The notes beneath the pieces were generated by a model. That model was given only the letters and a program-made list of their open reading frames with translations, had not been told where the DNA came from and did not search any database. The position numbers were made by a program, and so were the translations under genes. A stretch of 64,000 nucleotides of DNA from Burkholderiales bacterium (lineage in GTDB: Bacteria > Pseudomonadota > Gammaproteobacteria > Burkholderiales > Burkholderiaceae_C). Location of the stretch: assembly GCA_016192425.1 (NCBI GenBank), contig JACPUE010000017.1, forward strand, positions 1-64,000, written 5' to 3'. This document shows positions 1 to 10,090 of this stretch, piece by piece. Position 1 is the stretch's first letter. Each line of letters starts with the position of its first letter.

Positions 1-1350
1 CGCCCCGTGCTGGCGTGTGCGCTGGCCGCTGAGTACCAGGCGTTGCAGGCGGTCCAGCAGCAGGCGCCGGTTGGGCAGGGAGGTCAGGGCGTCGTAGAAC
101 GCCAGGCGTTCGATCTCCTGGGCTGCGCGTTTGCGGTCGGTCACATCAAGCGTGTAGCCGTGCATCAGCACCGCACCATCGGGCTCGGACTGCAGCGCGG
201 CGCTGGTCATGTGCCAGCGCATCGTGCCATCGGCCCCTTGCACGCGGTATTCGCAATGCCAGGGCTGCAGAGTGCGCACTGCACGGTGGATGGCCCGGCG
301 CAGCATGGGCAGGTCTTCGGGCAGCACGTTGCGCTCCAGGGTCTGGATGTCCTGGCGCACGATGTGGTCGGACACGCCCATCATGCCATGCACCGCCTCA
401 CTCACATAGGGCAGGCTGGGCTTGCCGTCGGGCTGGATGCGGCATTGGTAGATGAAGCCCGGAATGTTGCTGGCAATGCGCTGGATGAAGTCGAGCTGCT
501 CGCGCAGTTGATCGGCGGCGCGGTGCTCCTCTGTCACATCCTGCACCACACCCATTTCCATGAGCACGCCATCGAAGCGCGAGGGGCTGTTCACGCGCGA
601 TCGCATCCAGCGCACCTCGCCATCGGGGCGGCGCCAGCGGTATTCGAAATCGCGCCCGTCACCGGCCTTGCTGGCATCCATGAACGTGGCCATGTCCTCG
701 GGCAGGATGCCGCTGAGCGCACGCTCGGTGCTGATCCACTCCTGGCGCTCGAACCCTGCGATGTCGCACAGGCCGCTGGACCACAGCAGCACGGTCTCCC
801 CCTCGTCCCAGATGCGGCGCCAGTGGCCGGTGCGCGCCAGCCCCTCCATGGCGCTGTACACCTCGGTTTGCTCATGCTGCTCGCGCCGCACATCATCGAG
901 CAGGGATTCCGCCTGCTCCTGGCGCGCGCGCAGGGTTTCCTGTTCGGTCAGATCCTGCACGGTGACCAGAATGCTGCCAATGCCTGTGCTGTGCGCATGG
1001 ATCTTCCAGGCCAGCACCAGGCGCCCCTGTTCGCGCAGCACATGGCGACATTCCAGCGGCTCGCCCGTGCGCACTACAGCGGCCAATTGCTCCTGCAGGT
1101 GCGTGCCAGACAGCAGCACCAACACCTTGGCTGCCGAGGCCCCAGGGTTGCGCACCGAGCGCAAGCCCTCCAGGCGGCGCGCTGCAGCATTGGCAGAAAT
1201 CAGGCGCAGCTCCGACCCATGCTGGTGGAACCCCAGCAGCGCCACAGGCACGGCATCAAGCATGGACTGCAGGCTGGACTGCACCGCCAGCAGCGCGGTG
1301 TGATCCGCAGCCGGAGCAAGGGTCTGGAGCACGGACGGGGTAGCGGTCAC
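1..1350 (-). CDS. PAS-domain sensor protein with GGDEF domain, 3' end cut by window
   Basis: The reverse strand is open from a GTG at 1350 to the window edge (450 codons). An in-frame TAG at 1399-1401 lies just upstream, GTG is the first possible start after it, and AGAGG sits 7 nt before it. The first ~400 residues hold PAS-like segments; one ends in VVQDVTEEHRAA and another in GYTLDVTDRKRAA, both typical PAC ends. The GGDEF domain then starts with LAFYDALTSLPNRR (nt ~60-105). The catalytic motif lies outside the window and an EAL domain may follow. The likely role is synthesis and/or breakdown of cyclic-di-GMP under PAS control. No membrane segment is seen, so it is probably cytoplasmic. 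It is divergent from the Crp/Fnr gene. Confidence 0.85.
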   Translation of the reverse strand, partial: MTATPSVLQTLAPAADHTALLAVQSSLQSMLDAVPVALLGFHQHGSELRLISANAAARRLEGLRSVRNPGASAAKVLVLLSGTHLQEQLAAVVRTGEPLECRHVLREQGRLVLAWKIHAHSTGIGSILVTVQDLTEQETLRARQEQAESLLDDVRREQHEQTEVYSAMEGLARTGHWRRIWDEGETVLLWSSGLCDIAGFERQEWISTERALSGILPEDMATFMDASKAGDGRDFEYRWRRPDGEVRWMRSRVNSPSRFDGVLMEMGVVQDVTEEHRAADQLREQLDFIQRIASNIPGFIYQCRIQPDGKPSLPYVSEAVHGMMGVSDHIVRQDIQTLERNVLPEDLPMLRRAIHRAVRTLQPWHCEYRVQGADGTMRWHMTSAALQSEPDGAVLMHGYTLDVTDRKRAAQEIERLAFYDALTSLPNRRLLLDRLQRLVLSGQRTRQHGA

Positions 1351-1600
1351 GCGGTAGCCTCTGGTTGGAGAAAAACGCCCTCGGGTGCAGCGGTAGTCCT
1401 AGTATGACAAAACGTAACCATTTTGCGTGGGCCCTGATACATATTTGGGGTAAACCCGCATGCCAGCGCCCGCATACAGCCAAGACAGCACCGCCGCCAA
1501 AATACCCCGCCATTAGAATGCAGCGCAACGGTAACCCACACCGCCGCCAGGGGCCTTGCCCGCAGGCCGCCACCACGCTTCCGACACTCTGTCAGCGCCC

Positions 1601-2350
1601 ATGCAGCACGGCACCGATCGCAACCCGCAGCAACCCTTTCTGACGCCCGAAGAACGCAACGCCATCGACCGGGGGCGCTGGTTTTCAGCGCTGAGCCCCT
1701 CGCTGCGGCACGACATCTTTCGCCTGGGCACCGTCATGCGCTACGCGCATGGCGAGCTCATCGTGGAGCAAGGCGCGCCCGCGCAGCACTGGTTTGCCTG
1801 CGCCAGCGGGGCCATCCGCTTTCGGCGCACCTCCCTGGCCGGCAAGCTGGTGACCCTGGCCTATGTGGAACCCGGCATCTGGGTGGGTGAGGCCGAGGTG
1901 CTGCACCGCGGCCCCAACACCTACGACGCCCATGCCCACGGGCAGACCACCGTGCTGGGCGTAGCCGAAGCGGTGTTTCGCCAATTGCTGCGCGACCACG
2001 CCGAATTCGGCGAAGCCCTGCTTACCCTGCAGGCACGGCGCATGCGCTTTCTGTACTGGATGATGGAAGACATGGCCACCCTGCCCCTGCGCGCACGGCT
2101 GGCCAAGCACCTGCTGCATCTGATGCGCCGCTTCGGCCCGCGCCATGTGCAGCAGGGCGATGAAATCCCGCTGGGCATCGTGCTGGTGCAGGACGAACTT
2201 GCCCAACTGCTGGGCTGCTCGCGCCAGCGCGTGAATGTGGAACTCAAATCCATGGAACGCGAGGGCGCGATCCGCACAGCCCAGCGCAACATCATCGTGC
2301 GCCAGCGCGAGCAGTTGGAAACCATTGCCCAGCAGGAAGCGCAGGACTGA
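1601..2350 (+). CDS. Crp/Fnr family transcriptional regulator
   Basis: This 249-residue protein has an N-terminal cyclic-nucleotide-binding-type beta barrel (about residues 30-150) and a C-terminal winged helix with the recognition segment [19 protein letters not shown] (about residue 200). This is the usual Crp/Fnr order and length. No Fnr-type N-terminal cysteine cluster is present, so an Fe-S oxygen sensor is unlikely and the ligand is unknown. An in-frame ATG at 1556 would add 15 residues of low-complexity sequence, so the ATG at 1601 is preferred. The stop lies only 8 nt before mutS, so the two genes may share a transcript. It is divergent from the PAS-GGDEF gene. Confidence 0.85.
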   Translation: MQHGTDRNPQQPFLTPEERNAIDRGRWFSALSPSLRHDIFRLGTVMRYAHGELIVEQGAPAQHWFACASGAIRFRRTSLAGKLVTLAYVEPGIWVGEAEVLHRGPNTYDAHAHGQTTVLGVAEAVFRQLLRDHAEFGEALLTLQARRMRFLYWMMEDMATLPLRARLAKHLLHLMRRFGPRHVQQGDEIPLGIVLVQDELAQLLGCSRQRVNVELKSMEREGAIRTAQRNIIVRQREQLETIAQQEAQD

Positions 2351-2358
2351 ACGCCGCC

Positions 2359-4998
2359 ATGACAGACCACACCACGCCACCACTGCCTGTAGGCATTGAG
2401 CACCACACGCCCATGATGCAGCAGTACCTCGCCCTCAAGGCCGGGTACCCGGACACGCTGCTGTTCTACCGCATGGGCGACTTCTATGAGCTGTTCTGGC
2501 ACGACGCCGAGAAGGCCGCGCGCCTGCTGGACATCACGCTCACGCAGCGCGGCCAGTCGGCCGGGCAGCCCGTGGTGATGGCCGGCGTACCCTTCCATGC
2601 GCTGGAGACCTACCTCGCCCGCCTCATCAAACTGGGCGAATCGGTGGCCATTGCAGAGCAGGTGGGCGACGTGGCCACGGCCAAGGGCCCGGTGGAGCGC
2701 AAGGTGGTGCGCGTGGTCACGCCCGGCACGCTGACCGACAGCGAGCTGCTCTCCGACAAGGCCGAGGCGCTGCTGCTGGCGGTGCACCAGGGCACGCGCG
2801 CACGCTGCGGCCTGGCCTGGCTCAGCGTGACGCAGGGGCGCGTGTTCCTGGCCGAATGCGCACTGGACGCGCTGGGCGGCTGGCTGGCGCGCGTGGCGCC
2901 CAGCGAACTGATCTACAGCGCAGGCTGCACGCAGCGCTTTGAACAGCAATTGCAGGCGCTGCGCCAGGCAGGCAGTGTCACCTGCCCCATGGCGCCGCGC
3001 CCCGACTGGCAGTTCGACCCGCCGCTGGGCGAACGCAAGCTGCTGGAGCACCTGGGCGCCGCCACGCTGCAGGCCTGGGACGCACAAGACCTGCCCCTGG
3101 CCCACGCCGCCGCCGCCGCGCTGTTGCAATACGCCGAACACACCCAGGGGCGCCAGCTCTCGCACATCCACAGCGTGCGCGTGCAGCGCGACGACGAACT
3201 CATAGCCCTGCCCGCCAGCACGCGCCGCAACCTCGAACTCGTCAAGACCCTGCGCGGCGAGGACAGCCCCACGCTGCTGTCGCTGCTCGACACCTGCATG
3301 ACCGGCATGGGCAGCCGCCTGCTGCGAACCTGGCTGCTGGAACCCCGGCGCGACCGCCACGAGGCCCGCCAGCGCCTGGCCGCCACCACCGCCCTGCGCG
3401 GCGACGCCAGCGCCACCCAGGCGCCCTGGCAGGCGCTGCGTGAACAGCTCAAGGGCGTGAGCGACGTGGAGCGCATCACCGCCCGCGTGGCCCTGCGCCA
3501 AGTGCGCCCGCGCGAACTGGTGGCGCTGTGCAAAACGCTACAAAAAGCAGAGCTGCTCGCGCATAATGGACGGGCGCCTGAGCCCTATTTGGCTCAAATT
3601 TTCAGCGCCCTGCAGCCCCCCGCCGAATGCACCCATCTGCTGGCCAGAAGCATTGCCGAAGAACCCGCCGCCCTGGTGCGCGACGGCGGCGTGATCGCCA
3701 GCGGCTTCGATGCGGAGCTGGACGAGCTGCGCGCCATCCAGACCCATTGCGACGACTTCCTGCTCGACCTGGAAACGCGCGAGAAGGCGCGCACCGGCAT
3801 TCCCAACCTGCGCGTGCAATTCAACAAGGTGCACGGCTTCTACATCGAGGTCACCGGCAGCCACCTCGACAAGGTGCCCGACGACTACCGCCGCCGCCAG
3901 ACGCTGAAGAACGCCGAGCGCTTCATCACACCCGAGCTCAAGGCTTTCGAGGACAAGGCCCTGTCGGCGCAGGAGCGTGCGCTGCAGCGCGAGAAATGGC
4001 TGTACGAACAGGTGCTCGACCAGCTCCAGCCCCATGTGCCGCAGCTCACCCGCCTGGCCCAGGCCCTGGCAACGCTCGACGTGCTGTGCTGCCTGGCCGA
4101 GCGCTCGCTCACGCTGGGCTGGTGCGCGCCGCAGTTCGTGCCCGAGCCCTGCATCGAGATCGAGGCCGGCCGCCACCCCGTGGTGGAAGCGCGCCTGGCA
4201 GAAACGTCGAGCGGCGCCTTCATCCCCAACCACACGCGCCTGAACGCCAACACGCGCATGCAGCTCATCACCGGCCCCAACATGGGCGGCAAATCGACCT
4301 ACATGCGCCAGGTGGCGCTCATCGTGCTGCTGGCCAGTATGGGCAGCCATGTGCCCGCCACCCATTGCCGCCTCGGGCTCATCGACGCCATCCACACCCG
4401 CATCGGCGCAGCCGACGACCTGGCCAACGCACAGTCCACCTTCATGCTGGAGATGGTGGAGGCCGCGCAGATCCTGCACGCCGCCACGCCGCACAGCCTG
4501 GTGCTGATGGACGAGATCGGCCGGGGCACCAGCACCTTCGACGGCCTGGCGCTGGCCAGCGGCATCGCCACACACCTGCACGACAAGACCAAGGCCTTCA
4601 CGCTGTTCGCCACGCACTACTTCGAGCTGACCGAACTGCCCGCCAAAGCGCGCCACGCCGTCAACATGCACGTGAGCGCGGCCGAGTCCGGGTCGGACAT
4701 CGTCTTCCTGCACGAAATCCAGAGCGGCCCAGCCAGCCGCAGCTACGGCATCCAGGTTGCAAAATTAGCCGGCATGCCCGCCCCCGTGCTGCACCACGCC
4801 CGCCATGCCCTGTCCGCACTGGAAGAACGCGCCGGAGAAGGCGAGCTGCAGGTGGACCTGTTCGCCCCTCCGCCCGAACCCGAAGTGAGCGCCGCCAGCC
4901 CCGTCGAAGCGGCCCTGGCCGCCATCCAGCCCGACCAGCTCAGCCCGCGCGAGGCGCTGGACGCGCTGTACCAGCTCAAGGGCTTGCTCGCGCGTTGA
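2359..4998 (+). CDS. mutS: DNA mismatch repair protein MutS
   Basis: This 879-residue protein is full length for MutS, which recognises base mismatches and starts methyl-directed repair with MutL. The N-terminal mismatch-binding domain has the Phe-X-Glu signature (MGDFYELF, about residues 35-42). The ATPase has the Walker [10 protein letters not shown] (about residue 638) and the Walker B segment [10 protein letters not shown] (about residue 717). The C-terminus ends in [16 protein letters not shown], as in other MutS. Nucleotides 3537-3604, in the core/lever region, carry a copy of the dispersed repeat described separately. It is read through in frame. Confidence 0.98.
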   Translation: MTDHTTPPLPVGIEHHTPMMQQYLALKAGYPDTLLFYRMGDFYELFWHDAEKAARLLDITLTQRGQSAGQPVVMAGVPFHALETYLARLIKLGESVAIAEQVGDVATAKGPVERKVVRVVTPGTLTDSELLSDKAEALLLAVHQGTRARCGLAWLSVTQGRVFLAECALDALGGWLARVAPSELIYSAGCTQRFEQQLQALRQAGSVTCPMAPRPDWQFDPPLGERKLLEHLGAATLQAWDAQDLPLAHAAAAALLQYAEHTQGRQLSHIHSVRVQRDDELIALPASTRRNLELVKTLRGEDSPTLLSLLDTCMTGMGSRLLRTWLLEPRRDRHEARQRLAATTALRGDASATQAPWQALREQLKGVSDVERITARVALRQVRPRELVALCKTLQKAELLAHNGRAPEPYLAQIFSALQPPAECTHLLARSIAEEPAALVRDGGVIASGFDAELDELRAIQTHCDDFLLDLETREKARTGIPNLRVQFNKVHGFYIEVTGSHLDKVPDDYRRRQTLKNAERFITPELKAFEDKALSAQERALQREKWLYEQVLDQLQPHVPQLTRLAQALATLDVLCCLAERSLTLGWCAPQFVPEPCIEIEAGRHPVVEARLAETSSGAFIPNHTRLNANTRMQLITGPNMGGKSTYMRQVALIVLLASMGSHVPATHCRLGLIDAIHTRIGAADDLANAQSTFMLEMVEAAQILHAATPHSLVLMDEIGRGTSTFDGLALASGIATHLHDKTKAFTLFATHYFELTELPAKARHAVNMHVSAAESGSDIVFLHEIQSGPASRSYGIQVAKLAGMPAPVLHHARHALSALEERAGEGELQVDLFAPPPEPEVSAASPVEAALAAIQPDQLSPREALDALYQLKGLLAR
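3537..3604 (+). repeat. Dispersed palindromic repeat, copy inside mutS
   Basis: The segment reads AGCTGCTCGCGC, then ATGGACGGGCGC, then ATTTGGCTCAAATTTT. It matches the ordered blocks seen at 20236, 42282, 44137 and other sites in the window. Here it is in the sense direction of mutS and encodes [19 protein letters not shown]. It does not interrupt the frame. Confidence 0.6.
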
Positions 4999-5145
4999 CG
5001 AACGCATCCGTATTTATTTCATAAGCTGCCACGCCATCACCCAGGACGCGGTGGTAGCGATAGCTGGCCGTTACCGGATGAAGCGTTTCATCCCCTTGCC
5101 TGGCCCCTGAACGCCCCACCACCGGAGAAATCAGCGACAGCCAGG

Positions 5146-5175
5146 CCAGCAGCTACTGTTTTAATAGCATTTTCC
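5146..5175 (+). repeat. Partial copy of the dispersed repeat in the mutS-DGC gap
   Basis: The gap 4999-5246 holds no gene. At 5146-5175 it contains GCAGCTACTGTTTTAATAGC followed by ATTTTC. This matches the AT-rich half of the dispersed repeat seen elsewhere (TTGCTAT-N-TTTNATAGC). A second, weaker resemblance lies around 5030-5075. No clear terminator hairpin was found after mutS. Confidence 0.4.
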
Positions 5176-5246
5176 TCTGATGGACGGCTGGCGTTAACAT
5201 GCGCTGACCCATCTGGCCCACGCCGCACGGCGCGGGGTGTTTCGCC

Positions 5247-6359
5247 ATGTCGCCTTTCAAGCAGTTCATTTTTGGTGCCGCCCAGTTCCAGGAGCGCGAG
5301 GAGCACCTCGAATTCCAGTACCGCTTTCTGATCGTGCTGATCCTGGCCGTGATCGCCGCCGTGGCTTTTTTTCTGGGGGCGCTGCTGTGGGTGGAGGTTG
5401 ATCCTTCGCCCGCGCGCTTTGTGGCGCCCGCGCTCAACATGGCTGTTTCGCTGGCCTTGTGGCTCTGGCTGCGTGGCCACAAGGAGCGGCTGCAGACGGC
5501 GGCCTGGGTGCTGGAGGCAGTGTGCTTTGCGGTCTGCGTGTCTGCCCTGGTGCTGGTGCCCAACGATGCGCTGCGCATCATCTGGCTGTTCATCAACGTG
5601 CCCTGCGTCTATATCCTGCTGGGGCAGAAGGCGGGGGCCATGGTCACGCTCAGTTCCATGCTGCTCTTGCTGGCGGGCAATCCGTTTTTTGTGGCACCCT
5701 ATTCGGGCACCGAGCTGGTCGATGCGGTGATGGGCATGGGCTTGCTGGGCTTTCTGTTCCATGTGTACCGCGCACGCTCCATGTCGGTCTACCACCGGCT
5801 GCAGGACTCCAAGGAGCGCTTGCGCGCCATGGCGTCCACCGACGTGCTGACCGGACTGCTCAACGCCCGCGCCTACTACGAGCGCTGCGACCAGTTTCTG
5901 CTGGCCACGCGGCGCAAGCGCTCGCCGTTTGCGGTGCTGTTCATTGACCTGGACCATTTCAAGGCCATCAACGACCGCCACGGCCATGCAGTGGGCGATG
6001 CGGTGCTGCAATGCGTGGGGCGCCTGGTCGCGCAGGGCATCCGCCAGTCGGACCTGGCTGGGCGCATTGGGGGCGAGGAGTTTTCGGTACTGCTGCCCGA
6101 CACCGACGCCCAGGGCGCCTTGGTGCTGGCCGAGGCGCTGCGCCGCGCCATCGAAGCCGCGCAGCCCGAGGCCAACGGCTTGCGTCTGTCCATCAGTGCC
6201 AGCATTGGCGTAGCCCTTGGGGGCATGGCCGAGCAGACCATGCAGGACATCCAGCACCAGGCTGACCTGGCCATGTACGAGGCCAAGGCTGCGGGGCGCA
6301 ACCGCATCACGCTGTTCCAGCCGCCGCCGCAGGTTACGCCCGCCGCACTGGCAGCCTGA
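5247..6359 (+). CDS. Membrane-bound diguanylate cyclase (GGDEF)
   Basis: The 370-residue protein has about six hydrophobic membrane segments (residues ~28-190). A GGDEF domain follows, opening with STDVLTGLLNARAYY (about residue 197). The active-site motif is GGEEF (about residue 275), a functional variant. An RxxD inhibitory I-site (RQSD) precedes it by exactly five residues, so both catalysis (two GTP to cyclic-di-GMP) and product inhibition are expected. There is no known extracytoplasmic sensor domain, and the membrane region itself is probably the sensor. It is a single gene between mutS and the Anbu gene. Confidence 0.92.
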   Translation: MSPFKQFIFGAAQFQEREEHLEFQYRFLIVLILAVIAAVAFFLGALLWVEVDPSPARFVAPALNMAVSLALWLWLRGHKERLQTAAWVLEAVCFAVCVSALVLVPNDALRIIWLFINVPCVYILLGQKAGAMVTLSSMLLLLAGNPFFVAPYSGTELVDAVMGMGLLGFLFHVYRARSMSVYHRLQDSKERLRAMASTDVLTGLLNARAYYERCDQFLLATRRKRSPFAVLFIDLDHFKAINDRHGHAVGDAVLQCVGRLVAQGIRQSDLAGRIGGEEFSVLLPDTDAQGALVLAEALRRAIEAAQPEANGLRLSISASIGVALGGMAEQTMQDIQHQADLAMYEAKAAGRNRITLFQPPPQVTPAALAA

Positions 6360-6493
6360 TGGGCGATATGCACCCTGGGGCGGATCTGCGTTCAGGCCCA
6401 GGGGCAGCCTGCTGACGCACCCGCGCGCTGCGGCACTGCGGTGCGTGGGGCCGCACTACACTTGCGGGTTTTCCCTCTGCCAATAGTTTTGCC

Positions 6494-7321
6494 ATGACGT
6501 ATTGCGTCGCCATCAAACTCCACGCCGGGCTGGTGTTCCTGTCCGATTCACGCACCAATGCGGGGCTGGACCAGATCAGCTCGTTCCGCAAGATGATGGT
6601 GTATGAGAAGCCGGATGACCGCTTCATGGTGCTGCTGTCAGCGGGCAACCTGAGCATTTCGCAGTCGGTGCGCGAGATTCTGCAGACCACGCAGATCAAG
6701 GACGAGCACGACGGCGAGCCCATCACCATCTGGAACGCCAAGAGCATGTTCGACGCAGCGCGCGTGCTGGGCGCAGCGGTGCGCCATGTGCACGAGCGCG
6801 ATGGCGCGGCGCTCAAGCGCTCGGGGCTGGATTTCAATGTGTCGCTGATCTTTGGCGGCCAGATCCGGGGCGAGGGCATGCGCTTGTTCCAGGTGTATTC
6901 GGCGGGCAACTTCATCGAGGCCACGTCCGAAACGCCCTACTTCCAGGTGGGCGAATCCAAGTACGGCAAGCCCGTGCTGGACCGCGTAATCACGCCCGAC
7001 ACCCCGCTGGACGAGGCCGCCAAGTGCGCACTGGTGTCCATGGACAGCACGCTCAAGTCCAACCTGTCGGTGGGCCTGCCGCTGGATCTGGTGCTGTACG
7101 AGGTGGACCGTTTCACCTCGGACAAGGTCGTGTGCATAGGCACCGACAACCCCTACTTCACCATGCTGCGCGAGCGCTGGGGCGAAAAGCTGCGCCAGGT
7201 GTTCGACAGCATCGAAAGCCCCAACTGGAGCGGCGGCGCCACCGAGGTGCCGATTGTGGTGCCGCACGCGCAGTGCAAGCCGCTCAAGAAGATTTCCACC
7301 CCCCAGGACAAGCTCGTCTGA
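6494..7321 (+). CDS. Anbu-type proteasome-like peptidase
   Basis: The 275-residue protein begins MTYCVAIKLHAGLVFLSDSR. Removal of Met1 would expose a catalytic Thr, as in proteasome beta subunits. Asp17 (SDSRTN) and the Lys in SFRKMM (Lys32 after Met removal) match the Thr/Asp/Lys catalytic set. The SDSRTNAG segment is characteristic of Anbu, the bacterial ancestral beta-subunit homologue, an Ntn hydrolase that assembles without alpha subunits. The usual Anbu partners (ATP-grasp, alpha-E and transglutaminase-like proteins) are not adjacent. The next gene is an alpha/beta hydrolase only 2 nt downstream, so the two are very likely co-transcribed. The substrate is unknown. The HslV class is less likely from length and motifs. 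Confidence 0.85.
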   Translation: MTYCVAIKLHAGLVFLSDSRTNAGLDQISSFRKMMVYEKPDDRFMVLLSAGNLSISQSVREILQTTQIKDEHDGEPITIWNAKSMFDAARVLGAAVRHVHERDGAALKRSGLDFNVSLIFGGQIRGEGMRLFQVYSAGNFIEATSETPYFQVGESKYGKPVLDRVITPDTPLDEAAKCALVSMDSTLKSNLSVGLPLDLVLYEVDRFTSDKVVCIGTDNPYFTMLRERWGEKLRQVFDSIESPNWSGGATEVPIVVPHAQCKPLKKISTPQDKLV

Positions 7322-7323
7322 GC

Positions 7324-8142
7324 ATGAACCGCATCGTTTTTTCCCACGGCAACAGCTTCCCCTCAGGCACCTACAGCGTGTTGTTTGGCCACCTGCGTGC
7401 GCGTGGTTTCGAGGTCAGCGCGGTGGACCGCTTCGGCCACGACCCGCGCTTTCCCGTCACCGACAACTGGCCACACCTGGTCGAGCAACTGGCCGAGTTT
7501 GCCGCCGGGCAGGTGCGCGCATCGGGCGGCCCGGTGTACCTGGTGGGCCATTCGCTGGGCGGCATCCTCAGCGTGATGGCCGCCGCACGCCACCCCGAGC
7601 TGGCGCGCGGCGTGCTGATGCTGGACTCCCCGCTGCTGGGCGGCTGGCGCGCCACCACCGTGAACGCGGCCAAGCGCACCCAGGTGATCGGCGCCATTTC
7701 GCCCGCACGCATCAGCCGCATGCGCCGCAACAGCTGGCACAGCACCGAAGAGGCCTACGAGCATTTCCGCAAGAAAAAGGCCTTTGCCCGCTGGGACCCG
7801 CAGGTGCTGCTCGACTACGTGACCCATGGCCTGTACGACGAGGACGACCGCCGCGTGCTTGCCTTCGACCGGGCCGTGGAAAGCGCCATCTACAACACCA
7901 TGCCGCACCACCTGGGCAGCCTGCTGCGCAAGCACCCGCTGCGCTGCCCGGCCGCCTTCATCGGCGCCCGCGCCTCGGTGGAAATGCGCCAGGCCGGCAT
8001 GGGCCTGACCGAGCGTGTGACCCAGGGCCGCACCATGATGCTCGACGGCACCCACCTCTTCCCCATGGAAAAACCCCTGGTCACCGCCGCCGCCATTGAG
8101 GCGGCGCTGCGCAACCTGGCGTCCATCACCCAGCCGGGATGA
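7324..8142 (+). CDS. Alpha/beta hydrolase
   Basis: The 272-residue protein has the alpha/beta hydrolase fold signatures. SHGNSFPSGTY forms the oxyanion-hole region near the N-terminus and GHSLGG is the nucleophile elbow with Ser at about residue 77. A late His is in DGTHLFPME (about residue 240). There is no signal peptide, so it is cytoplasmic. The start ATG at 7324 follows the Anbu stop by 2 nt, which implies translational coupling. The substrate cannot be told from sequence; an esterase- or lipase-like activity is likely. Confidence 0.85.
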   Translation: MNRIVFSHGNSFPSGTYSVLFGHLRARGFEVSAVDRFGHDPRFPVTDNWPHLVEQLAEFAAGQVRASGGPVYLVGHSLGGILSVMAAARHPELARGVLMLDSPLLGGWRATTVNAAKRTQVIGAISPARISRMRRNSWHSTEEAYEHFRKKKAFARWDPQVLLDYVTHGLYDEDDRRVLAFDRAVESAIYNTMPHHLGSLLRKHPLRCPAAFIGARASVEMRQAGMGLTERVTQGRTMMLDGTHLFPMEKPLVTAAAIEAALRNLASITQPG

Positions 8143-8152
8143 TCACCCCTCA

Positions 8153-8212
8153 GAGGCTGTGAATTTTTCGGCCATGCCCGAAAGGCGCGCATGGGGGAAA
8201 TTTCACAGCCTC
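8153..8212. terminator. Inverted repeat between convergent genes
   Basis: GAGGCTGTGAA (8153-8163) pairs with TTCACAGCCTC (8202-8212), enclosing about 38 nt. It sits between the hydrolase stop and the mipA stop and probably acts as a bidirectional terminator. The right arm abuts the mipA stop codon. The same arm sequence recurs at 63894-63918, next to another stop codon. Confidence 0.6.
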
Positions 8213-9073
8213 TCAACGGCAGCAGCGGTAGGCCAGACCCACCGAAACGCTGTAGTTGTCGGGCTTGACGGCCAGCGGGCTGCGCCGGGCATCGCCGCGC
8301 AGTTGGGTATAGCGCAGGCCGCCAAACACCACCCAGCGGCCACCCACGGCGTGCTTGAGCTCCACGCCCACATCCTGGCCAAAAAGGCCGCCGCCCGGCA
8401 CATAGGCAGGCAGCGGCGTGGTCAGGCCCGAAGCGCTGGCGGGCACGCCCATGTAGCTGTTCATGTAGGTGGCATCGGCCAGGGTGAAGCCCGCCGCAAA
8501 GCTGATTTCGGTGCGCGGGCTGATCTGGATTTCGTAGCGTGCCGAGGTCTGCAAGGTGGCGCCGCCCTTGTGGCCCAGCAGGTCCTGGCTCAGTGTGGAG
8601 CGCAGCGAGGCTTGCTGGCTGAAGTCGTAAATGGCGCTCAGGCGCCCGCGCAGCGTGCGTTTCACATCGGGCAGGCCCTGCAAGACCGGGTCGTCCTCGC
8701 CCTTGCGGCCGCCATCCAGGCGCAGGCCACCGCTGAGGCGGAAGTTCTCCCACTGCAACAGCTTGGCAGTCACGCCGGAGTCGCGGGCGTCCAGGTCGAA
8801 GTCCAGCAGCGAACCACCGCCGCCAGAGCTGAGCGTGTAGCGGCCGATCTCCAGCCCGATGACGGGCCGGATGCCCGTGCCGCGCTCCACGCTGCCGGGA
8901 TACTTGGCGCCGTTGTTGACCGAAGCCCCTACGGCCCAGGTATAGCCGCCGCGTGCCTCGTCAGGGCTGGGCATGCGCAGTTGGGCCAGCGCGGGCCAGG
9001 CGGCGCCCAGGCACAGCGCCACGGGAAGGCATCGGGTGAAGTAGTGCATGGCTGGCATTATTGACCGAGCCAT
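8213..9073 (-). CDS. MipA/OmpV family outer membrane protein
   Basis: The protein is about 286 residues, with a signal peptide ending AAWPALAQ. A beta-rich body of alternating short strands follows (GGYTWAVGASVNN, SARYEIQISPRTEISFAAGF) and ends in SVSVGLAYRCCR. This fits the MipA/OmpV family of outer membrane barrels, which includes a scaffold for murein synthesis in E. coli. The chosen start ATG (9073) overlaps the uppP stop as TGATG and has GGAG 6 nt before it; later ATGs at 9058 and 9049 would shorten only the signal peptide. Coupling to uppP suggests an envelope role. Confidence 0.8.
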   Translation of the reverse strand: MARSIMPAMHYFTRCLPVALCLGAAWPALAQLRMPSPDEARGGYTWAVGASVNNGAKYPGSVERGTGIRPVIGLEIGRYTLSSGGGGSLLDFDLDARDSGVTAKLLQWENFRLSGGLRLDGGRKGEDDPVLQGLPDVKRTLRGRLSAIYDFSQQASLRSTLSQDLLGHKGGATLQTSARYEIQISPRTEISFAAGFTLADATYMNSYMGVPASASGLTTPLPAYVPGGGLFGQDVGVELKHAVGGRWVVFGGLRYTQLRGDARRSPLAVKPDNYSVSVGLAYRCCR

Positions 9074-9897
9074 CAGGCGCTCCAGGAAATCCATCCAGTG
9101 CCTGCGGTCACCAGCACCACGATGCCGAACGCAATGCGGTACCAGGCAAACGGTACAAAGCTGTGCGTGGCGACGTAGCGCAAGAGCCAGCGGATGCACA
9201 GCCACGCGCTGACCAGCGACACCACAAAGCCCACGGCAAAAAGCGGCAGGTCGGCCAGGGACAGCAGCGCACGCTCCTTGTACAGGCTGTACACCGTGGC
9301 CCCCACCAGGGTGGGGATGGCCAGAAAGAACGAGAACTCCGCCGCCGCTTTGCGCGACAGGCCCAGCAGCAGCCCGCCGATGATGGTGGCCCCGCTGCGG
9401 CTGGTGCCCGGAATCATGCCCAGGCACTGCACCAGGCCTACCAGCAGCGCATCCTTGGGGCCCATCTGATCCACCGTTTCGATGCGTACCGGGCCGTGGT
9501 CGCGTTTTTCCACCCACAGGATGATGAGCCCCCCCACGATGAACGCCGCCGCCACCACGGGGGCATTGAACAAATGGGCCTTGATGGCTTTGTACAGGGT
9601 GAACCCGATGACACCTGCCGGCAAAAACCCGATGGTGACGTTGGCCACGAACCGCCGCGCCTGGGCACTGCTGGGCAGATCGCGCAGCGCGCCCCACAGG
9701 CGGCCCCAGTACAACATCACCACGGCCAGGATGGCGCCGCTCTGGATGGCGATGTCAAAGACCTTGGCCCGGTCGTCGTCAAAGTCCAGCAGCGCACCCG
9801 TCAGGATCAGGTGCCCCGTGGAAGAAATGGGAAGAAATTCGGTCAAGCCCTCGACCACGCCCATGATGGCGGCCTTGAGCAGCAAAGCAAAGTCCAC
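9073..9897 (-). CDS. uppP: Undecaprenyl-diphosphatase UppP/BacA
   Basis: This integral membrane enzyme dephosphorylates undecaprenyl diphosphate to recycle the lipid carrier for peptidoglycan and other polymers. The N-terminal signature [15 protein letters not shown] and the later segment [10 protein letters not shown] are the two conserved family motifs carrying the catalytic residues. About eight hydrophobic segments are present. The GTG start at 9897 is preferred because AAGGAAA lies about 7 nt upstream and the protein then begins like other UppP proteins ([10 protein letters not shown]). An ATG at 9948 would add a basic 17-residue extension. The 274-residue length is normal. It is followed by mipA with overlapping stop and start. 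Confidence 0.95.
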   Translation of the reverse strand: MDFALLLKAAIMGVVEGLTEFLPISSTGHLILTGALLDFDDDRAKVFDIAIQSGAILAVVMLYWGRLWGALRDLPSSAQARRFVANVTIGFLPAGVIGFTLYKAIKAHLFNAPVVAAAFIVGGLIILWVEKRDHGPVRIETVDQMGPKDALLVGLVQCLGMIPGTSRSGATIIGGLLLGLSRKAAAEFSFFLAIPTLVGATVYSLYKERALLSLADLPLFAVGFVVSLVSAWLCIRWLLRYVATHSFVPFAWYRIAFGIVVLVTAGTGWISWSA

Positions 9898-10090
9898 GCG
9901 TTTTTCCTTTTTCTTTTGAGCCAGCGCCAAGGCCTGCAACGGCGCCAATTATCCCTGCACAGGCTGCCGTTCGCACTCCACCAGCGGCATTTCACGGCAT
10001 GTTCCGGCGTTTCGTCGCAGCGCCCTCGCTTGCGGCCAGGGCGCACTGCACAGTACGTGCCAACGCAACGCATTTCACCGGAGCCCCACC

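Noticed and set aside
7-1407. A 466-residue forward open frame at the window start
   Set aside because: The reverse strand clearly encodes PAS and GGDEF motifs; the forward frame is a shadow.
6494-7321. HslV or a complete 20S proteasome
   Set aside because: No HslU, alpha subunit or ATPase gene is adjacent, and the SDSRTNAG motif is of the Anbu type.
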